Numbered from the stretch's first letter, positions 8,700 through 18,189 are shown. The stretch is 64,000 nucleotides of DNA from Pseudomonadota bacterium (GCA_023442945.1 JAEZWW010000046.1:1-64000); one strand, 5' to 3'. Program-made: numbers and translations. Notes: generated by a model from the sequence alone, not told the origin.

Positions 8700-10133
8700 A
8701 TGAGCATGAACCTCGTCACGCTGCTGTACCTGATCGCCAGCGTTTGCTTCATCCAGGCCTTGAAGGGCCTGAGCCACCCCACCACCTCGATCCGCGGCAA
8801 CCTGTTCGGCATGGCCGGCATGACCATCGCGGTGCTGACCACAGCGGCGCTGATCGTCAAGCTGGCGGGCTCGGCCGCCGGCCTGGGCTGGGTGCTGCTG
8901 GGTCTGGTGGTCGGCGGCGGTTACGGCGCCTGGCGCGCCAAGACCGTCGAGATGACCAAGATGCCCGAGCTGGTCGCCTTCTTCCACAGCATGATCGGCC
9001 TGGCGGCGGTGTTCATCGCCGGCGCGGCGGCCATCGAGCCCTGGGCCTTCGGCATCGCCGACCACCCGGTGGGCGGTGTGGGCGGCCAGATCCCGGGCGG
9101 CAACCGGATCGAGCTGGCACTGGGCGCCTTCATCGGCGCGGTGACCTTCAGCGGCTCCGTCATCGCCTGGGGCAAGCTGTCGGGCAAGTCCAAGTTCCGC
9201 CTGTTCCAGGGCGCGCCGGTGCAGTTCCCCGGCCAGCACTGGCTGAACCTGGCGCTGGGCCTGGCGGCGCTGTTCTTCATCTTCGGCTTCTGGCATTCGC
9301 AAAGCACGATGGACTTCGTGCTGGTGTGCCTGCTGGGCTTCATCATCGGCGTGACGCTGATCATCCCCATCGGCGGCGCCGACATGCCGGTGGTGGTGTC
9401 CATGCTGAACAGCTATTCCGGCTGGGCCGCCGCGGGCATCGGCTTCAGTCTGAACAACAGCATGCTGATCATTGCCGGCTCGCTGGTGGGCAGTTCGGGC
9501 GCGATCCTGAGCTACATCATGTGCAAGGCGATGAACCGCTCGTTCTTCAACGTGATCCTGGGCGGCTTTGGCGGTGAAGCCGCCGTCGCCACCGGCACGC
9601 AGGAGCAGCGCCCGGTCAAGACCGGCAGCGCCGATGACGCGGCCTTCATGCTCAGCAACGCCGACAGCGTGATCATCGTGCCCGGCTATGGCCTGGCCGT
9701 GGCGCGCGCCCAGCACGCCGTGAAGGAGCTGGTCGACAAGCTGGTGGCCAAGGGCGTGGACGTCAAGTACGCTATCCACCCCGTCGCCGGCCGCATGCCC
9801 GGCCACATGAACGTGCTGCTGGCCGAGGCCGAAGTGCCCTACGACCAGGTGCACGAGATGGAAGACGTGAACGGCGAATTTGGCCAGGCCGACGTCGCCA
9901 TCATCCTGGGCGCCAACGACGTGGTGAACCCGGCCGCGCTGCAAAAAGGCAGCTCGATCTACGGCATGCCGATCCTGGAGGCCTACAAGGCCAAGTCGGT
10001 GATTGTGAACAAGCGCTCCATGGCCGCGGGCTACGCCGGCCTGGACAACGAGCTGTTCTACATGCCCAAGACCATGATGGTGTTTGGCGACGCCAAGAAG
10101 GTGGTCGAAGACATCGGCAAGGCCATCGAATGA
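8700..10133 (+). CDS. pntB: NAD(P) transhydrogenase beta subunit
   Basis: 477 residues. The N-terminal two-thirds are membrane-embedded (dII), opening MSMNLVTLLYLIASVCFIQALKG and containing the typical IGGADMPVVVSMLNSYSGWA segment. The C-terminal domain (dIII) binds NADP(H), with VPGYGLAVARAQHAVKELVD near residues 326-345 and HPVAGRMPGHMNVLLAEA after it. It completes the pntAA-pntAB-pntB set. A strong AGAGGAG ribosome-binding site sits upstream of the start. Confidence 0.97.
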   Translation: MSMNLVTLLYLIASVCFIQALKGLSHPTTSIRGNLFGMAGMTIAVLTTAALIVKLAGSAAGLGWVLLGLVVGGGYGAWRAKTVEMTKMPELVAFFHSMIGLAAVFIAGAAAIEPWAFGIADHPVGGVGGQIPGGNRIELALGAFIGAVTFSGSVIAWGKLSGKSKFRLFQGAPVQFPGQHWLNLALGLAALFFIFGFWHSQSTMDFVLVCLLGFIIGVTLIIPIGGADMPVVVSMLNSYSGWAAAGIGFSLNNSMLIIAGSLVGSSGAILSYIMCKAMNRSFFNVILGGFGGEAAVATGTQEQRPVKTGSADDAAFMLSNADSVIIVPGYGLAVARAQHAVKELVDKLVAKGVDVKYAIHPVAGRMPGHMNVLLAEAEVPYDQVHEMEDVNGEFGQADVAIILGANDVVNPAALQKGSSIYGMPILEAYKAKSVIVNKRSMAAGYAGLDNELFYMPKTMMVFGDAKKVVEDIGKAIE

Positions 10134-10203
10134 CCCCGCGCCGGGCGGGGCCAAGCGCCGCCCGGGGCCGTCGCGCGCTGCTGTTTGCGAACGACCGTGC
10201 GAA

Positions 10204-10224
10204 AAGTATCTGAAAAAGGTACTT
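10204..10224. promoter_or_regulatory. Inverted repeat upstream of fadD
   Basis: AAGTATC and GGTACTT flank a 7-base A-rich spacer. The arms pair with one mismatch. It lies in the 246 bp gap before the acyl-CoA synthetase gene and could be a regulator site, but no regulator is assigned. Confidence 0.3.
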
Positions 10225-10379
10225 CGGGTGGCGCCGGCAGGTGACTCAGGAAAACGCCAGTACCTCGCCGCTACATCAGGTCACACAATGGCGGGTTCTG
10301 GCTACGCACAGTGCGCGGCCCCACGCATCCCCTAGCGCCGCCGCAGCGGCTGGCGCACAACTGAAGGAGTACTGGCCCC

Positions 10380-12098
10380 ATGACCGAGCGCATCTGGCTC
10401 AAGCACTACCCGCAAGGTGTCCCCGCTGACATCGACGAGACCCAGTACCCGTCGCTGGTGGCGCTGATCGAGGACAGCTTCAAGCGCTACGCCGACCGCA
10501 CGGCCTACAGCTTCATGGGCAAGGACGTCAGCTACGCTGAAACGGACGAGCAAAGCCGCGCCCTGGCCGGCTACCTGCAAAGCCTGGGCCTGGCACGCGG
10601 CGACCGCGTGGCCATCATGATGCCCAACGTGCCGCAGTACCCGGCCACGGTGGCGGCCATCCTGCGCGCCGGCTACGTGGTGGTCAACGTCAACCCGCTG
10701 TACACGGCGCGCGAGCTGGAGCACCAGCTGACCGATTCCGGCGCCAAGGCCATCGTCATCATCGAGAACTTCGCCGCCACGCTGGACAAATGCATCGCGC
10801 AAACGCCGGTCAAGCACGTGGTGCTGGCCAGCATGGGCGACCGCCTGGGCGGGCTGAAGGGGATGATCGTCAACTTCGTGGTGCGCAAGGTCAAGAAACT
10901 GGTGCCGCCCTTCAATCTGCCGGGCGCCGTGCGCTACAACGACGCCGTGGCCAAGGGCCGCGGCGCGCGCTTTACGGCGCCCACCATCGGGCCGGACGAT
11001 ATCGCCGTGCTGCAGTACACCGGCGGCACCACGGGTGTGTCCAAAGGCGCGATGCTGCTGCACCGCAACCTGATCGCCAACGTGCTGCAGTCCGAAGCCT
11101 GGAACGACCCGGCCATGAAGAAGGTGCCGGCGAATGAGCAGGTCACGAGCGTCTGCGCGCTACCGCTGTACCACATCTTCGCCTTCACGGTGAACATGAT
11201 GCTGAGCCTGCGCAACGGCGGCAAAGTCATCCTGATCCCCAACCCGCGCGACCTGCCGGCCACGCTGAAAGAGCTGTCCAAGCACACCTTCCACAGCTTC
11301 CCGGCCGTCAACACGCTGTTCAACGGCCTGGCGCACCACCCCGACTTCAACACCGTCAACTGGAAGAACCTGAAGGTGTCGGTCGGCGGTGGCATGGCGG
11401 TGCAAGGCGCCGTGGCAAAACTGTGGCTCGAGAAAACCGGTTGTCCGATCTGCGAAGGCTACGGCCTGTCTGAAACCAGCCCGTCGGCCACCTGCAACCC
11501 GGTCACCAACACCGAATTCACCGGCACCATCGGCCTGCCGATTCCCAGCACCTACATCCGGATCCTGGATGACGCGGGCAACGAAGTGCCGCTCGGTCAG
11601 CCGGGTGAAGTCGCCATCAAGGGCCCGCAAGTTATGGCCGGTTACTGGCAGCGGCCGGACGAAACCGCCAAGGTCATGGCGGCCGACGGCTACTTCCGCT
11701 CGGGCGACATCGGCGTGATGGACGAGCGCGGCTACACCAAGATCGTTGACCGCAAGAAGGACATGATCCTGGTCAGCGGCTTCAACGTCTACCCCAACGA
11801 GGTCGAAGACGTCGTTGCCGCCATGCCAGGCGTGCTGGAAGTGGCGGCCGTCGGCGTGCCCGACGAGCGCATGGGTGAAGCCGTCAAGCTGGTCATCGTC
11901 AAGAAAGACCCGGCGCTGACCGAAGACGCCGTGCGCCAGTTCTGCCACGACAACCTGACCGGCTACAAGCGCCCGCGCATCATCGAATTCCGCACCGAGC
12001 TGCCCAAGACCCCGGTCGGCAAAGTGCTGCGCCGCGAGCTGCGCGACGCGCCCGCCCCGGTTGCCGCCGCGGCGCCGGGCAGCGTTTCCGTCAATTGA
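10380..12098 (+). CDS. fadD: Long-chain fatty acid-CoA ligase
   Basis: 572 residues of the ANL (AMP-forming) superfamily, which activates fatty acids to acyl-CoA through an acyl-adenylate on the cytoplasmic membrane face. The opening MTERIWLKHYPQGVPADID is typical of FadD from Proteobacteria. The ATP-binding loop YTGGTTGVSKGAML lies near residues 214-227, the GYGLSETSP motif near 361, and the C-terminal DRKKDMILVSGFNVYPNEVE and catalytic-lysine region TPVGKVLRREL are present. It appears to be a single gene preceded by a 246 bp intergenic region. Confidence 0.95.
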   Translation: MTERIWLKHYPQGVPADIDETQYPSLVALIEDSFKRYADRTAYSFMGKDVSYAETDEQSRALAGYLQSLGLARGDRVAIMMPNVPQYPATVAAILRAGYVVVNVNPLYTARELEHQLTDSGAKAIVIIENFAATLDKCIAQTPVKHVVLASMGDRLGGLKGMIVNFVVRKVKKLVPPFNLPGAVRYNDAVAKGRGARFTAPTIGPDDIAVLQYTGGTTGVSKGAMLLHRNLIANVLQSEAWNDPAMKKVPANEQVTSVCALPLYHIFAFTVNMMLSLRNGGKVILIPNPRDLPATLKELSKHTFHSFPAVNTLFNGLAHHPDFNTVNWKNLKVSVGGGMAVQGAVAKLWLEKTGCPICEGYGLSETSPSATCNPVTNTEFTGTIGLPIPSTYIRILDDAGNEVPLGQPGEVAIKGPQVMAGYWQRPDETAKVMAADGYFRSGDIGVMDERGYTKIVDRKKDMILVSGFNVYPNEVEDVVAAMPGVLEVAAVGVPDERMGEAVKLVIVKKDPALTEDAVRQFCHDNLTGYKRPRIIEFRTELPKTPVGKVLRRELRDAPAPVAAAAPGSVSVN

Positions 12099-12109
12099 TC
12101 GGCTGGCAA

Positions 12110-12172
12110 TTGCTATTGATTGGATAGCTGCTTGCGCAGATGGTTGTAGGGTGTGAAGGGTTTTTTGCTTTG
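12110..12172 (-). repeat. Family A REP-like repeat
   Basis: The copy reads TTGCTATTGATTGGATAGC, then TGCTTGCGCAGATGGTTG and TAGGG. It fills the gap between fadD and mtnN and ends a few bases before the mtnN start codon. Confidence 0.85.
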
Positions 12173-12175
12173 AAT

Positions 12176-12931
12176 ATGCCGCGCCGCATCGGCCTGATGA
12201 GCGCGATGCACCAGGAGCTGAGCGAGGTGCTCAAAACCCTGCCCGATGAGCAGCGCCAGCAAGCCGCCGGGCGCGACTTCTGGGTCGGCCACTGGCGCGG
12301 GCACGAGGTCGTGGCCGTGCTCTCGCGCATCGGCAAAGTGGCCGCCGCCACCACCGCCACCGCGCTGATCGAGCGCTTCGGCGTCACCCACATCGTCTTC
12401 ACGGGCGTCGCCGGCGGCCTGGGGCAGGGCGTGCGCGTCGGCGACATGGTGCTGGCCGACGCGTTTTTGCAGCACGACATGGACGCCTCGCCCCTGTTTC
12501 CGCCGCACGAAGTGCCGCTGTACGGCCGCGCGCGTTTTGACGCCGACGTGGCCCTGAGCGCCACGCTGCGCGCCGCGGCCCAGCACGTCGTCGCGCGGCC
12601 CGCCGACACCCTGGGCGCTGCCGCCGTCGCCGAATTCGCGCTCGACAACCCGCGCGTACACGATGGCCTGATCGTCAGCGGCGACCGCTTCGTCGCCACC
12701 AGCGCCGAAAGCCAGGCCCTGCGCCAACGCCTGCCCGATGCCCTCGCCGTCGAAATGGAAGGCGCCGCCGTCGCCCAGGTTTGTCACGACTACGGCATCC
12801 CCCTGGCCGCCCTGCGCACCATCTCCGACCGCGCCGACGACAGCGCCCACGTCGACTTCACCCGCTTCATCGACACCGTCGCCAGCCGCTACAGCGCCGC
12901 CACGCTTGATCGTTTCTTTGAAATGCTCTGA
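12176..12931 (+). CDS. mtnN: 5'-methylthioadenosine/S-adenosylhomocysteine nucleosidase
   Basis: About 251 residues of the PNP/UDP phosphorylase superfamily. It cleaves adenine from MTA and SAH and so recycles methionine and the methyl cycle. RRIGLMSAMHQEL carries the first conserved glutamate, VFTGVAGGL forms the phosphorylase-like core, VEMEGAAVAQVC holds the substrate-binding Met-Glu pair, and TISDRADD supplies the catalytic aspartate. I start at 12176 because the upstream extension is encoded by the family A repeat. Without a classical ribosome-binding site the exact start is somewhat uncertain. Confidence 0.92.
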   Translation: MPRRIGLMSAMHQELSEVLKTLPDEQRQQAAGRDFWVGHWRGHEVVAVLSRIGKVAAATTATALIERFGVTHIVFTGVAGGLGQGVRVGDMVLADAFLQHDMDASPLFPPHEVPLYGRARFDADVALSATLRAAAQHVVARPADTLGAAAVAEFALDNPRVHDGLIVSGDRFVATSAESQALRQRLPDALAVEMEGAAVAQVCHDYGIPLAALRTISDRADDSAHVDFTRFIDTVASRYSAATLDRFFEML

Positions 12932-12986
12932 AAACAGGAGCTGGTCGCGCAGGTGGTTGTAGGGCTGTCGGGTGATTTAATTTGAA
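12930..12986 (-). repeat. Family A REP-like repeat
   Basis: The core GGAGCTGGTCGCGCAGGTGG is followed by TTGTAGGGCTG and an AATTTGAAATT tail, directly after the mtnN stop. Confidence 0.8.
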
Positions 12987-13449
12987 ATTGGTGGTGGAGC
13001 GTCGGACGCAACGGATCCGCCCGCGACCAACGTCGATCCGTCCAACCTCTCGACAGCCTCCACCCGCGCGCTCGGCCACAACCCAGCCAACGCCGTCGCT
13101 GGACCCGCGCCGACAACTGACGTTCTCCCCCTCCCGAAGCGCGCAGCGCGACGAGAGAGGCAACGTCACCACGGGGGGCGCCGAAACCAGCGCGCCACGT
13201 CAACAACCCAGTAAACGCCATGCCCGGGCTTGCACCGGGCATCGGCGTTGTCCCCCCCTCCCGAAGCGCGCAGCGCGAAGAGAGAGGCAACGTCACCTCG
13301 GGGAAGCGCCGAAACCGGCGCGCCACGCCACCAACCCAACGAACGCCATGCCCGGGCTTGCACCGGGCATCGGCGTTGTCCCCCTTCCCGAAGCGCGCAG
13401 CGCGAAGAGAGAGGGGGGAAGGCGCGTCAGCGCCTCAGGGGGGAGCCCT
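12932..13449. other. Gene-free region made of repeats
   Basis: 518 bp between mtnN and corA. It holds one family A copy at its start and then three diverged copies of the family B GC-rich element. Overlapping reading frames here are translations of repeats and are not convincing as genes. Confidence 0.7.
13119..13443. repeat. Family B tandem GC-rich hairpin repeats
   Basis: Three copies with a period of about 129 bp. The unit contains an inverted repeat (ATGCCCGGGCTTGC then ACCGGGCAT, flanked by AACGCC and GGCGTT) followed by CCGAAGCGCGCAGCGCGA and AGAGAGAGG. Copy 1 is partial; copies 2 (from about 13214) and 3 (from about 13343) carry the whole hairpin. Related single copies occur near 19.7 and 48.3 kb. 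Confidence 0.85.
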
Positions 13450-14436
13450 TTATTTCAACCACCCGCGCTTGCGGAAGTACCACATCGGCACCAGCGCGCT
13501 GGCGATCATCAGCCCGATCGCCCACGCGTAGCCGTACTGCCATTCCAGCTCGGGCATGAGCTTGAAGTTCATGCCGTAGACGCTGGCGATCAGCGTGGGC
13601 GGCAGCAGGGCGACGCTGGCCACCGAGAACAGCTTGATGATCTTGTTCTGGTTGATGTTGATGAAACCGACCGTCGCGTCCATCAAGAAGTTGATCTTGT
13701 CGAACAGGAAGGTGGTGTGGCTGTCCAGCGAATCGATGTCGCGCAGGATCTGGCGCGCTTCCTCGAACTGCTCGGCGTCCAGCATCTTGCTGCGCATCAG
13801 AAAGCTGACGGCGCGGCGCGTGTCCATTACGTTGCGGCGGATGCGCCCGTTCATGTCTTCCTGGCGGGCGATCAAGCCCAGCACTTCGCTGGCCACTTCG
13901 TCGCCGACGTTGCCGTCCAGCACCTTCTTGCTGGCCGTTTCCAGCTCGTCGTACACGCCTTCCAGCGTGTCGGCGCAGTACTCGGCGTCGGCGTCGAACA
14001 GCTTGAGCAGCACCTCCTTGGCGTCGGCCAGCAGCCCCGGCATGCGCCGCGCGCGCATGCGCAGCAGGCGAAACGCCGGCACCGTTTCGTCGTGGATCGA
14101 GAACAGCACGCCGTGGCTGCGCAGCTGCTCGTTGGTCATGTTCAGGATGAAGGCCACGCGCACCTGCTGCGGCTCTTCGGGGTCGGCGACCAGAAAGTCG
14201 CTGCGGATGTGCAGCTCGCCGTTGTCTTCTTCGTAGAACCGGGCCGATTCCTCGATGTCCTCGTCGATCGCGTCTTCCGGGATCGACAGGCCGTAGTACT
14301 GGCGCACCCAGCGTTTTTCTTCAGGGGTGGGGTCTTCCAGGTCGACCCAGATCGGGTGGAACTTGGAGAGCTCCTCCAGCGATTCGATTTCTTCCTGAAA
14401 CAGCCGTCCGTTGGACAGCGTGAACACGTTGAGCAT
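13450..14436 (-). CDS. corA: CorA magnesium/cobalt transporter
   Basis: 328 residues: a large cytoplasmic N-terminal domain and two C-terminal transmembrane helices. The family signature YGMN lies near residues 287-290 at the end of the first helix (KLFSVASVALLPPTLIASVYGMN), followed by a loop MPELEWQYG and the second helix. The protein forms a pentameric Mg2+/Co2+ channel in the inner membrane. A 358 bp intergenic region separates it from the divergent hpf gene. Confidence 0.95.
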   Translation of the reverse strand: MLNVFTLSNGRLFQEEIESLEELSKFHPIWVDLEDPTPEEKRWVRQYYGLSIPEDAIDEDIEESARFYEEDNGELHIRSDFLVADPEEPQQVRVAFILNMTNEQLRSHGVLFSIHDETVPAFRLLRMRARRMPGLLADAKEVLLKLFDADAEYCADTLEGVYDELETASKKVLDGNVGDEVASEVLGLIARQEDMNGRIRRNVMDTRRAVSFLMRSKMLDAEQFEEARQILRDIDSLDSHTTFLFDKINFLMDATVGFININQNKIIKLFSVASVALLPPTLIASVYGMNFKLMPELEWQYGYAWAIGLMIASALVPMWYFRKRGWLK

Positions 14437-14794
14437 GGGCAGTTTCCCTGGGCGGTACGGGGCAAAACGGAGCGGCGCGGTGGCGTGGCGTGGCTTTCAG
14501 CCCCCCGCGCCGGCGGATCCCAGGGAGCGAAAGCTAGCGACTCGGGACGGGTTCCAAGGCGAACTTTCGGTGAGAGGAAAAACCCTCGGATTATGGCATC
14601 CGCCAGGGGCTTTCGGGGCGCCCAAAGCCAACTGCTGGGGAATTGATCGCCGGCGTTGCCACCGCCTGCATTCACAGGCATAGTGGGCTTGCATGACGGC
14701 GTGATGACCCCGGGGGTTTAGCGCCGTCATGGGTGGTCCGGGCGCCACAGTTGGCGGTCCGGACCGTTCATCCCGTCAGGAATGGAGGCTCTAC
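14437..14794. other. corA-hpf divergent intergenic region
   Basis: 358 bp with no convincing gene. It contains a perfect 10 bp inverted repeat at 14692-14731 and a GGTCCGGACC palindrome near 14755. It must carry promoters for both divergent genes, but no clear -35/-10 pair stands out. Confidence 0.5.
14692..14731. promoter_or_regulatory. Perfect inverted repeat upstream of hpf
   Basis: CATGACGGCG and CGCCGTCATG flank a 20-base loop containing GACCCCGGGGG. It may be an RNA stem-loop in the hpf leader or a transcription end for an upstream transcript. No T-run follows, so it is not a standard terminator. Confidence 0.4.
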
Positions 14795-15127
14795 ATGAAC
14801 TTGACGATCAGCGGACACCATCTGGAAGTAACACCCGCCTTGCGCGGCTATGTGACCAACAAGCTGGACCGGGTGACCCGGCACTTTGACCAGATGGTGG
14901 ACGTCAAGGTGTTGCTCTCGGTTGAAAACCAGAAGGAGAAGGACAAACGCCAACGCGCGGAATGCACCATTCGCGTCAAGGGCAACGACCTGTTTGCCGA
15001 AAGCGCCAACGAAGACATGTACGCTGCCGTCGATGAATTGATGGACAAGCTGGACCGCCAGGTGGTGCGCCACAAGGACAAGACGCAGTCGCACGACCGC
15101 GCCGTCGCTGCCAAGCACCTGATGTAA
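14795..15127 (+). CDS. hpf: Ribosome hibernation-promoting factor HPF
   Basis: 110 residues, the short form of the HPF/YfiA family, which binds the 30S subunit at the mRNA channel and helps form 100S dimers in stationary phase. [20 protein letters not shown] and the acidic segment [21 protein letters not shown] are typical. The start at 14795 follows a GGAGG-type site (AATGGAGGCTCTAC). It is the first gene of hpf-ptsN-hprK. In many Proteobacteria rpoN precedes hpf; here corA does, on the other strand. Confidence 0.95.
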   Translation: MNLTISGHHLEVTPALRGYVTNKLDRVTRHFDQMVDVKVLLSVENQKEKDKRQRAECTIRVKGNDLFAESANEDMYAAVDELMDKLDRQVVRHKDKTQSHDRAVAAKHLM

Positions 15128-15377
15128 GGTCGATTCCACGGGAATGTTCTGCTGCCTGCAGGCGGCGCAAACCCCAACCGCAAGCCGCGCCGGTCCCGCC
15201 GGGCGGCTTGATTGCTTTCTGGATGCGTGCACAATGCCGCGCTTGCCGTCCGCCCGCATCGCGCTGTTTTTCGGGATTTGCGGACTTTTTGCCTCAGTTT
15301 TCCTGCCCGTGCGCCGGCGCCTCTTGCCTCCGGTGTTGTCCTCTGATCGGTGCAGGGCATAATTTCGCCCCTAAGCC

Positions 15378-15845
15378 ATGAACCGTCTCGCATCCATTCT
15401 CCCGGCCTCGCAGGTGCTGGTGGGCGTCGACGCCACCAGCAAGAAGCGGGCGTTCGAGGAAGCCGGCCTCCTCTTCGAAAACCTGCACGGCCTGTCGCGC
15501 GCGCTGATCACCGACAGCCTGTTCGCGCGCGAGCGCCTGGGCTCCACCGGCCTCGGCCATGGTGTGGCGATCCCGCACGGGCGCATCAAGGGCCTGAAGG
15601 CGCCGATGGCCGCCGTGCTGCAGCTGGCGCAGCCAATCGGCTTTGACGCGCCGGACGAGCAACCCGTGGGCCTGCTGATCTTCCTGCTGGTGCCGGAAGC
15701 CGCGACGCAAAAGCACCTGGAAATCCTGTCCGAGATCGCCGAACTCCTGAGCGACGGCGCGCTGCGCGAGCGCGTCAAGTCGGCCGCCACGGCCGAAGAG
15801 CTGCACGGGCTGATCGCCCAGTGGCAGCCCGCGCAAGCCGCTTAA
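15378..15845 (+). CDS. ptsN: PTS IIA-Ntr protein PtsN
   Basis: 155 residues of the nitrogen-related phosphotransferase EIIA domain, a regulatory phosphocarrier and not a sugar transporter. The phosphorylated histidine lies in TGLGHGVAIPHGRI, near residue 73. The start follows a CATAAT -10-like hexamer at 15357, so the leader would be short. The gene is flanked by hpf and hprK, the common betaproteobacterial order linking nitrogen and carbon signalling. Confidence 0.95.
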   Translation: MNRLASILPASQVLVGVDATSKKRAFEEAGLLFENLHGLSRALITDSLFARERLGSTGLGHGVAIPHGRIKGLKAPMAAVLQLAQPIGFDAPDEQPVGLLIFLLVPEAATQKHLEILSEIAELLSDGALRERVKSAATAEELHGLIAQWQPAQAA

Positions 15846-15957
15846 GGTCTCTGGCCCGCGCGCCCGCCCTGGTGCCTCAGGGTAAGTCCGTGGCGCGACG
15901 GGTGTCCGCCGCCAGACGCATGGCATAGACTGCGGCGTTGCCCGCTGCCGCTGCGCC

Positions 15958-16914
15958 ATGAAACCCACCGTCATCAGTGCCGACGTCCTGTTCGAGGACC
16001 ACCGCGCCGCCCTGCGCTGGGAATGGATCGCCGGGCTGGGCGCGTCCGAGCGGCGCTTTGACGAAGTGGCCGTGCGCGAGGCGCAGTCCAGCGCCGACCT
16101 GGTCGGCTACCTGAACTACATCCACCCGTACCGCGTGCAGATCCTCGGTACGCGCGAAATCGCCTACCTCACCAACGCCGCGCCGGAAGACTGCGCGCGC
16201 CGCATTGCACGCATCGTCACGCTGGAGCCGCCGGTGTTGGTGCTGTGCGACGGCCAAGCGGTGCCCGAGGCGCTGGTGTCGATGTGCGAGCGGGCGCAGA
16301 TCCCGCTGTTTTCCACGCACGAATCGGCCGCCTTCGTCATTGACGTGCTGCGCGCCTACCTGTCCAAGCACTTCGCCAACCGCACGACGATGCACGGCGT
16401 GTTCATGGACATCCTGGGCCTGGGCGTGCTGATCACCGGCGAATCCGGCCTGGGCAAGAGCGAGTTGGGGCTGGAGCTGATCTCGCGCGGCAACGGTTTG
16501 GTGGCCGACGACGCGGTCGACCTGTTCCGCATCAACCAGACGACGATCGAAGGGCGCTGCCCCGAACTGCTGCAAAACCTGCTGGAAGTGCGCGGCATCG
16601 GTCTGCTGGACATCCGTGCCATCTTTGGCGAAACGGCGGTGCGCCGGCGCATGCGCCTGAAGCTGATCGTGCACCTGGTGCGGCGCGAAACGATGGAGCG
16701 CGATTACGAGCGCATGCCCTACGAGCCGCTGACGCAGGAGGTGCTGGGCGTGCCGATCCAGAAGGCCATCATCCAGGTGGTGGCCGGGCGCAACATCGCC
16801 GTGCTGGTCGAAGCGGCGGTGCGCAACCACATCCTGCAGCTGCGCGGCATCGACACGTACCAGGAGTTCGTCGAGCGCCACCGCCGCGCCATGGAGCGCG
16901 ATTCGGGCGCCTGA
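15958..16914 (+). CDS. hprK: HPr kinase/phosphorylase
   Basis: 318 residues. The C-terminal catalytic half has the Walker A motif [15 protein letters not shown] near residues 161-175 and the family segment [17 protein letters not shown], which contains the HPr-binding region. The enzyme phosphorylates and dephosphorylates a serine of HPr-like proteins. It completes hpf-ptsN-hprK. No rapZ gene follows, although that neighbour is common; instead a family A repeat and fur come next. Confidence 0.95.
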   Translation: MKPTVISADVLFEDHRAALRWEWIAGLGASERRFDEVAVREAQSSADLVGYLNYIHPYRVQILGTREIAYLTNAAPEDCARRIARIVTLEPPVLVLCDGQAVPEALVSMCERAQIPLFSTHESAAFVIDVLRAYLSKHFANRTTMHGVFMDILGLGVLITGESGLGKSELGLELISRGNGLVADDAVDLFRINQTTIEGRCPELLQNLLEVRGIGLLDIRAIFGETAVRRRMRLKLIVHLVRRETMERDYERMPYEPLTQEVLGVPIQKAIIQVVAGRNIAVLVEAAVRNHILQLRGIDTYQEFVERHRRAMERDSGA

Positions 16915-16937
16915 GTTGCGCGCCGCGGCAGCCACGG

Positions 16938-17003
16938 TTTGCTATTAAATGGCTAGCTGGCCGCGCAGATGGTTGTAGGGCTGGCGCCCTGTTTTCCCTG
17001 AAA
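16938..17003 (-). repeat. Family A REP-like repeat
   Basis: The copy reads TTTGCTATTAAATGGCTAGC, then TGGCCGCGCAGATGGTTG and TAGGGCTGG. It lies between the convergent hprK and fur genes. Confidence 0.85.
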
Positions 17004-17011
17004 ATGCCCGG

Positions 17012-17476
17012 TCAGAGCGCCGGGCGGCGGATGCCCGCGCCGGGGCCGGCCGCCGCGCGGTACGGGCAGGCGGTCTTGGTGCAGTTGGCGTACAGGCTCA
17101 GCGCGTGGTCGGCGATGTGAAAGCCCTTGGCCTTGGCCACCGCGTTCTGGCGCTTTTCGATCTCGGGGTCGTAAAACTCTTCGACGTGGCCGCAGTCCAG
17201 GCACACCAAATGGTCGTGGTGCTGGTCGTCGCGCAGCTCGTACACGGCCTTGCCGGCTTCGAAGTAGTTGCGGTTCAGGATGCCGGCCTGCTCAAACTGC
17301 GTCAGCACCCGGTACACCGTGGCGAGTCCGATGTCGGACTGTTCGGCCAGCAGCAGGCGGTACACGTCCTCCGCCGTCATGTGGCGCTGCTCGGCCTTCT
17401 GGAAGATCTCCAGAATCTTCAGGCGCGGCAGCGTGGCTTTCAGGCCCGTGCTCTTGAGTTCGTCGATGTTGTCCAT
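17012..17476 (-). CDS. fur: Ferric uptake regulator Fur
   Basis: A 154-residue metal-dependent repressor. The winged-helix domain ([15 protein letters not shown], then [18 protein letters not shown]) is followed by the histidine-rich metal site [19 protein letters not shown]. It represses iron uptake genes in the presence of Fe2+. The start at 17476 gives the standard N-terminus [18 protein letters not shown]; a longer frame upstream runs antisense into the divergent gene and is rejected. It is divergent from bamE with only 79 bp between them. Confidence 0.96.
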   Translation of the reverse strand: MDNIDELKSTGLKATLPRLKILEIFQKAEQRHMTAEDVYRLLLAEQSDIGLATVYRVLTQFEQAGILNRNYFEAGKAVYELRDDQHHDHLVCLDCGHVEEFYDPEIEKRQNAVAKAKGFHIADHALSLYANCTKTACPYRAAAGPGAGIRRPAL

Positions 17477-17555
17477 GCCGTCCCGGGTTGCGCGGCGGGC
17501 CGCGAAATGCACGCCGCTACAATGTCCGGCTCGTATTGTGCATGAGCTCGGATTC

Positions 17556-18119
17556 ATGGTGGACCTTTCTCGACCCCATGCCCGCATGATCCGTCCGGTC
17601 ATGCTGGTAGCGCTGGTCTGCGGCCTTGGCGCCTGCAGCAGCTTCGATTCGGCCACGCGCAGCATGGCCGACGCAATCACCTTGTACAAGCCCGAAGTGG
17701 TGCAGGGCAACTTCGTCTCGAAGGAGCAGGTCGCCCAGCTGCAGCCCGGCATGACGCGCCTGCAGGTGCGCGACGTCCTGGGCACGCCGCTGATGACCAG
17801 CGTGTTCCACGGCAACCGCTGGGACTACGTCTTCACCATGAAGCGCCAGGGCGTGCCGCAGCAGCACTTCAAGCTGTCGGTGTTCTTCAAGGACGACCTG
17901 TTGGAGCGCTTCGACGGCGATGAAATGCCCAGCGAAGCCGAATTCGTGCAGCGCATCACCCGCGACAAGAAGGTGAAGGTGCCGCAGCTCGAGGCCACCG
18001 AAGAGCAATTGGCCAAATTCCCCGCGCCGACCGAAGCCGAAGGCCCGAGCGGCCGCGCCTCAGCCCCGGCCGAACCCCGCCCCGCTGGCAGCTACCCGCC
18101 GCTGGAGCAGCAGCGCTGA
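17556..18119 (+). CDS. bamE: Outer-membrane protein assembly factor BamE
   Basis: A lipoprotein of the SmpA/OmlA family, part of the BAM complex that inserts beta-barrel proteins in the outer membrane. The signal peptide ends at the lipobox LGACSSF. The core [30 protein letters not shown] is the BamE hallmark, followed by WDYVF and a strand-rich domain. The C-terminal 40 residues are a proline- and glutamate-rich tail. The start could be 17556 or 17586; both give a lipoprotein signal. Divergence from fur is a known arrangement for this gene (omlA-fur). Confidence 0.94.
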   Translation: MVDLSRPHARMIRPVMLVALVCGLGACSSFDSATRSMADAITLYKPEVVQGNFVSKEQVAQLQPGMTRLQVRDVLGTPLMTSVFHGNRWDYVFTMKRQGVPQQHFKLSVFFKDDLLERFDGDEMPSEAEFVQRITRDKKVKVPQLEATEEQLAKFPAPTEAEGPSGRASAPAEPRPAGSYPPLEQQR

Positions 18120-18189
18120 GCTGCCGCGCCCGGCGCCCCGCCGTGGGCCCCAGGCGGGTGCAGGGCACCCCCACAACGTGAGAGACCGC

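Noticed and set aside
8676..10154. 492-codon frame opposite pntB
   Set aside because: A histidine-, glutamine- and alanine-rich shadow of pntB.
13119..13443. Possible CRISPR array
   Set aside because: The repeats are long, GC-rich and diverged, only three copies exist with a period of about 129 bp, and related single copies occur elsewhere. No cas genes are present.
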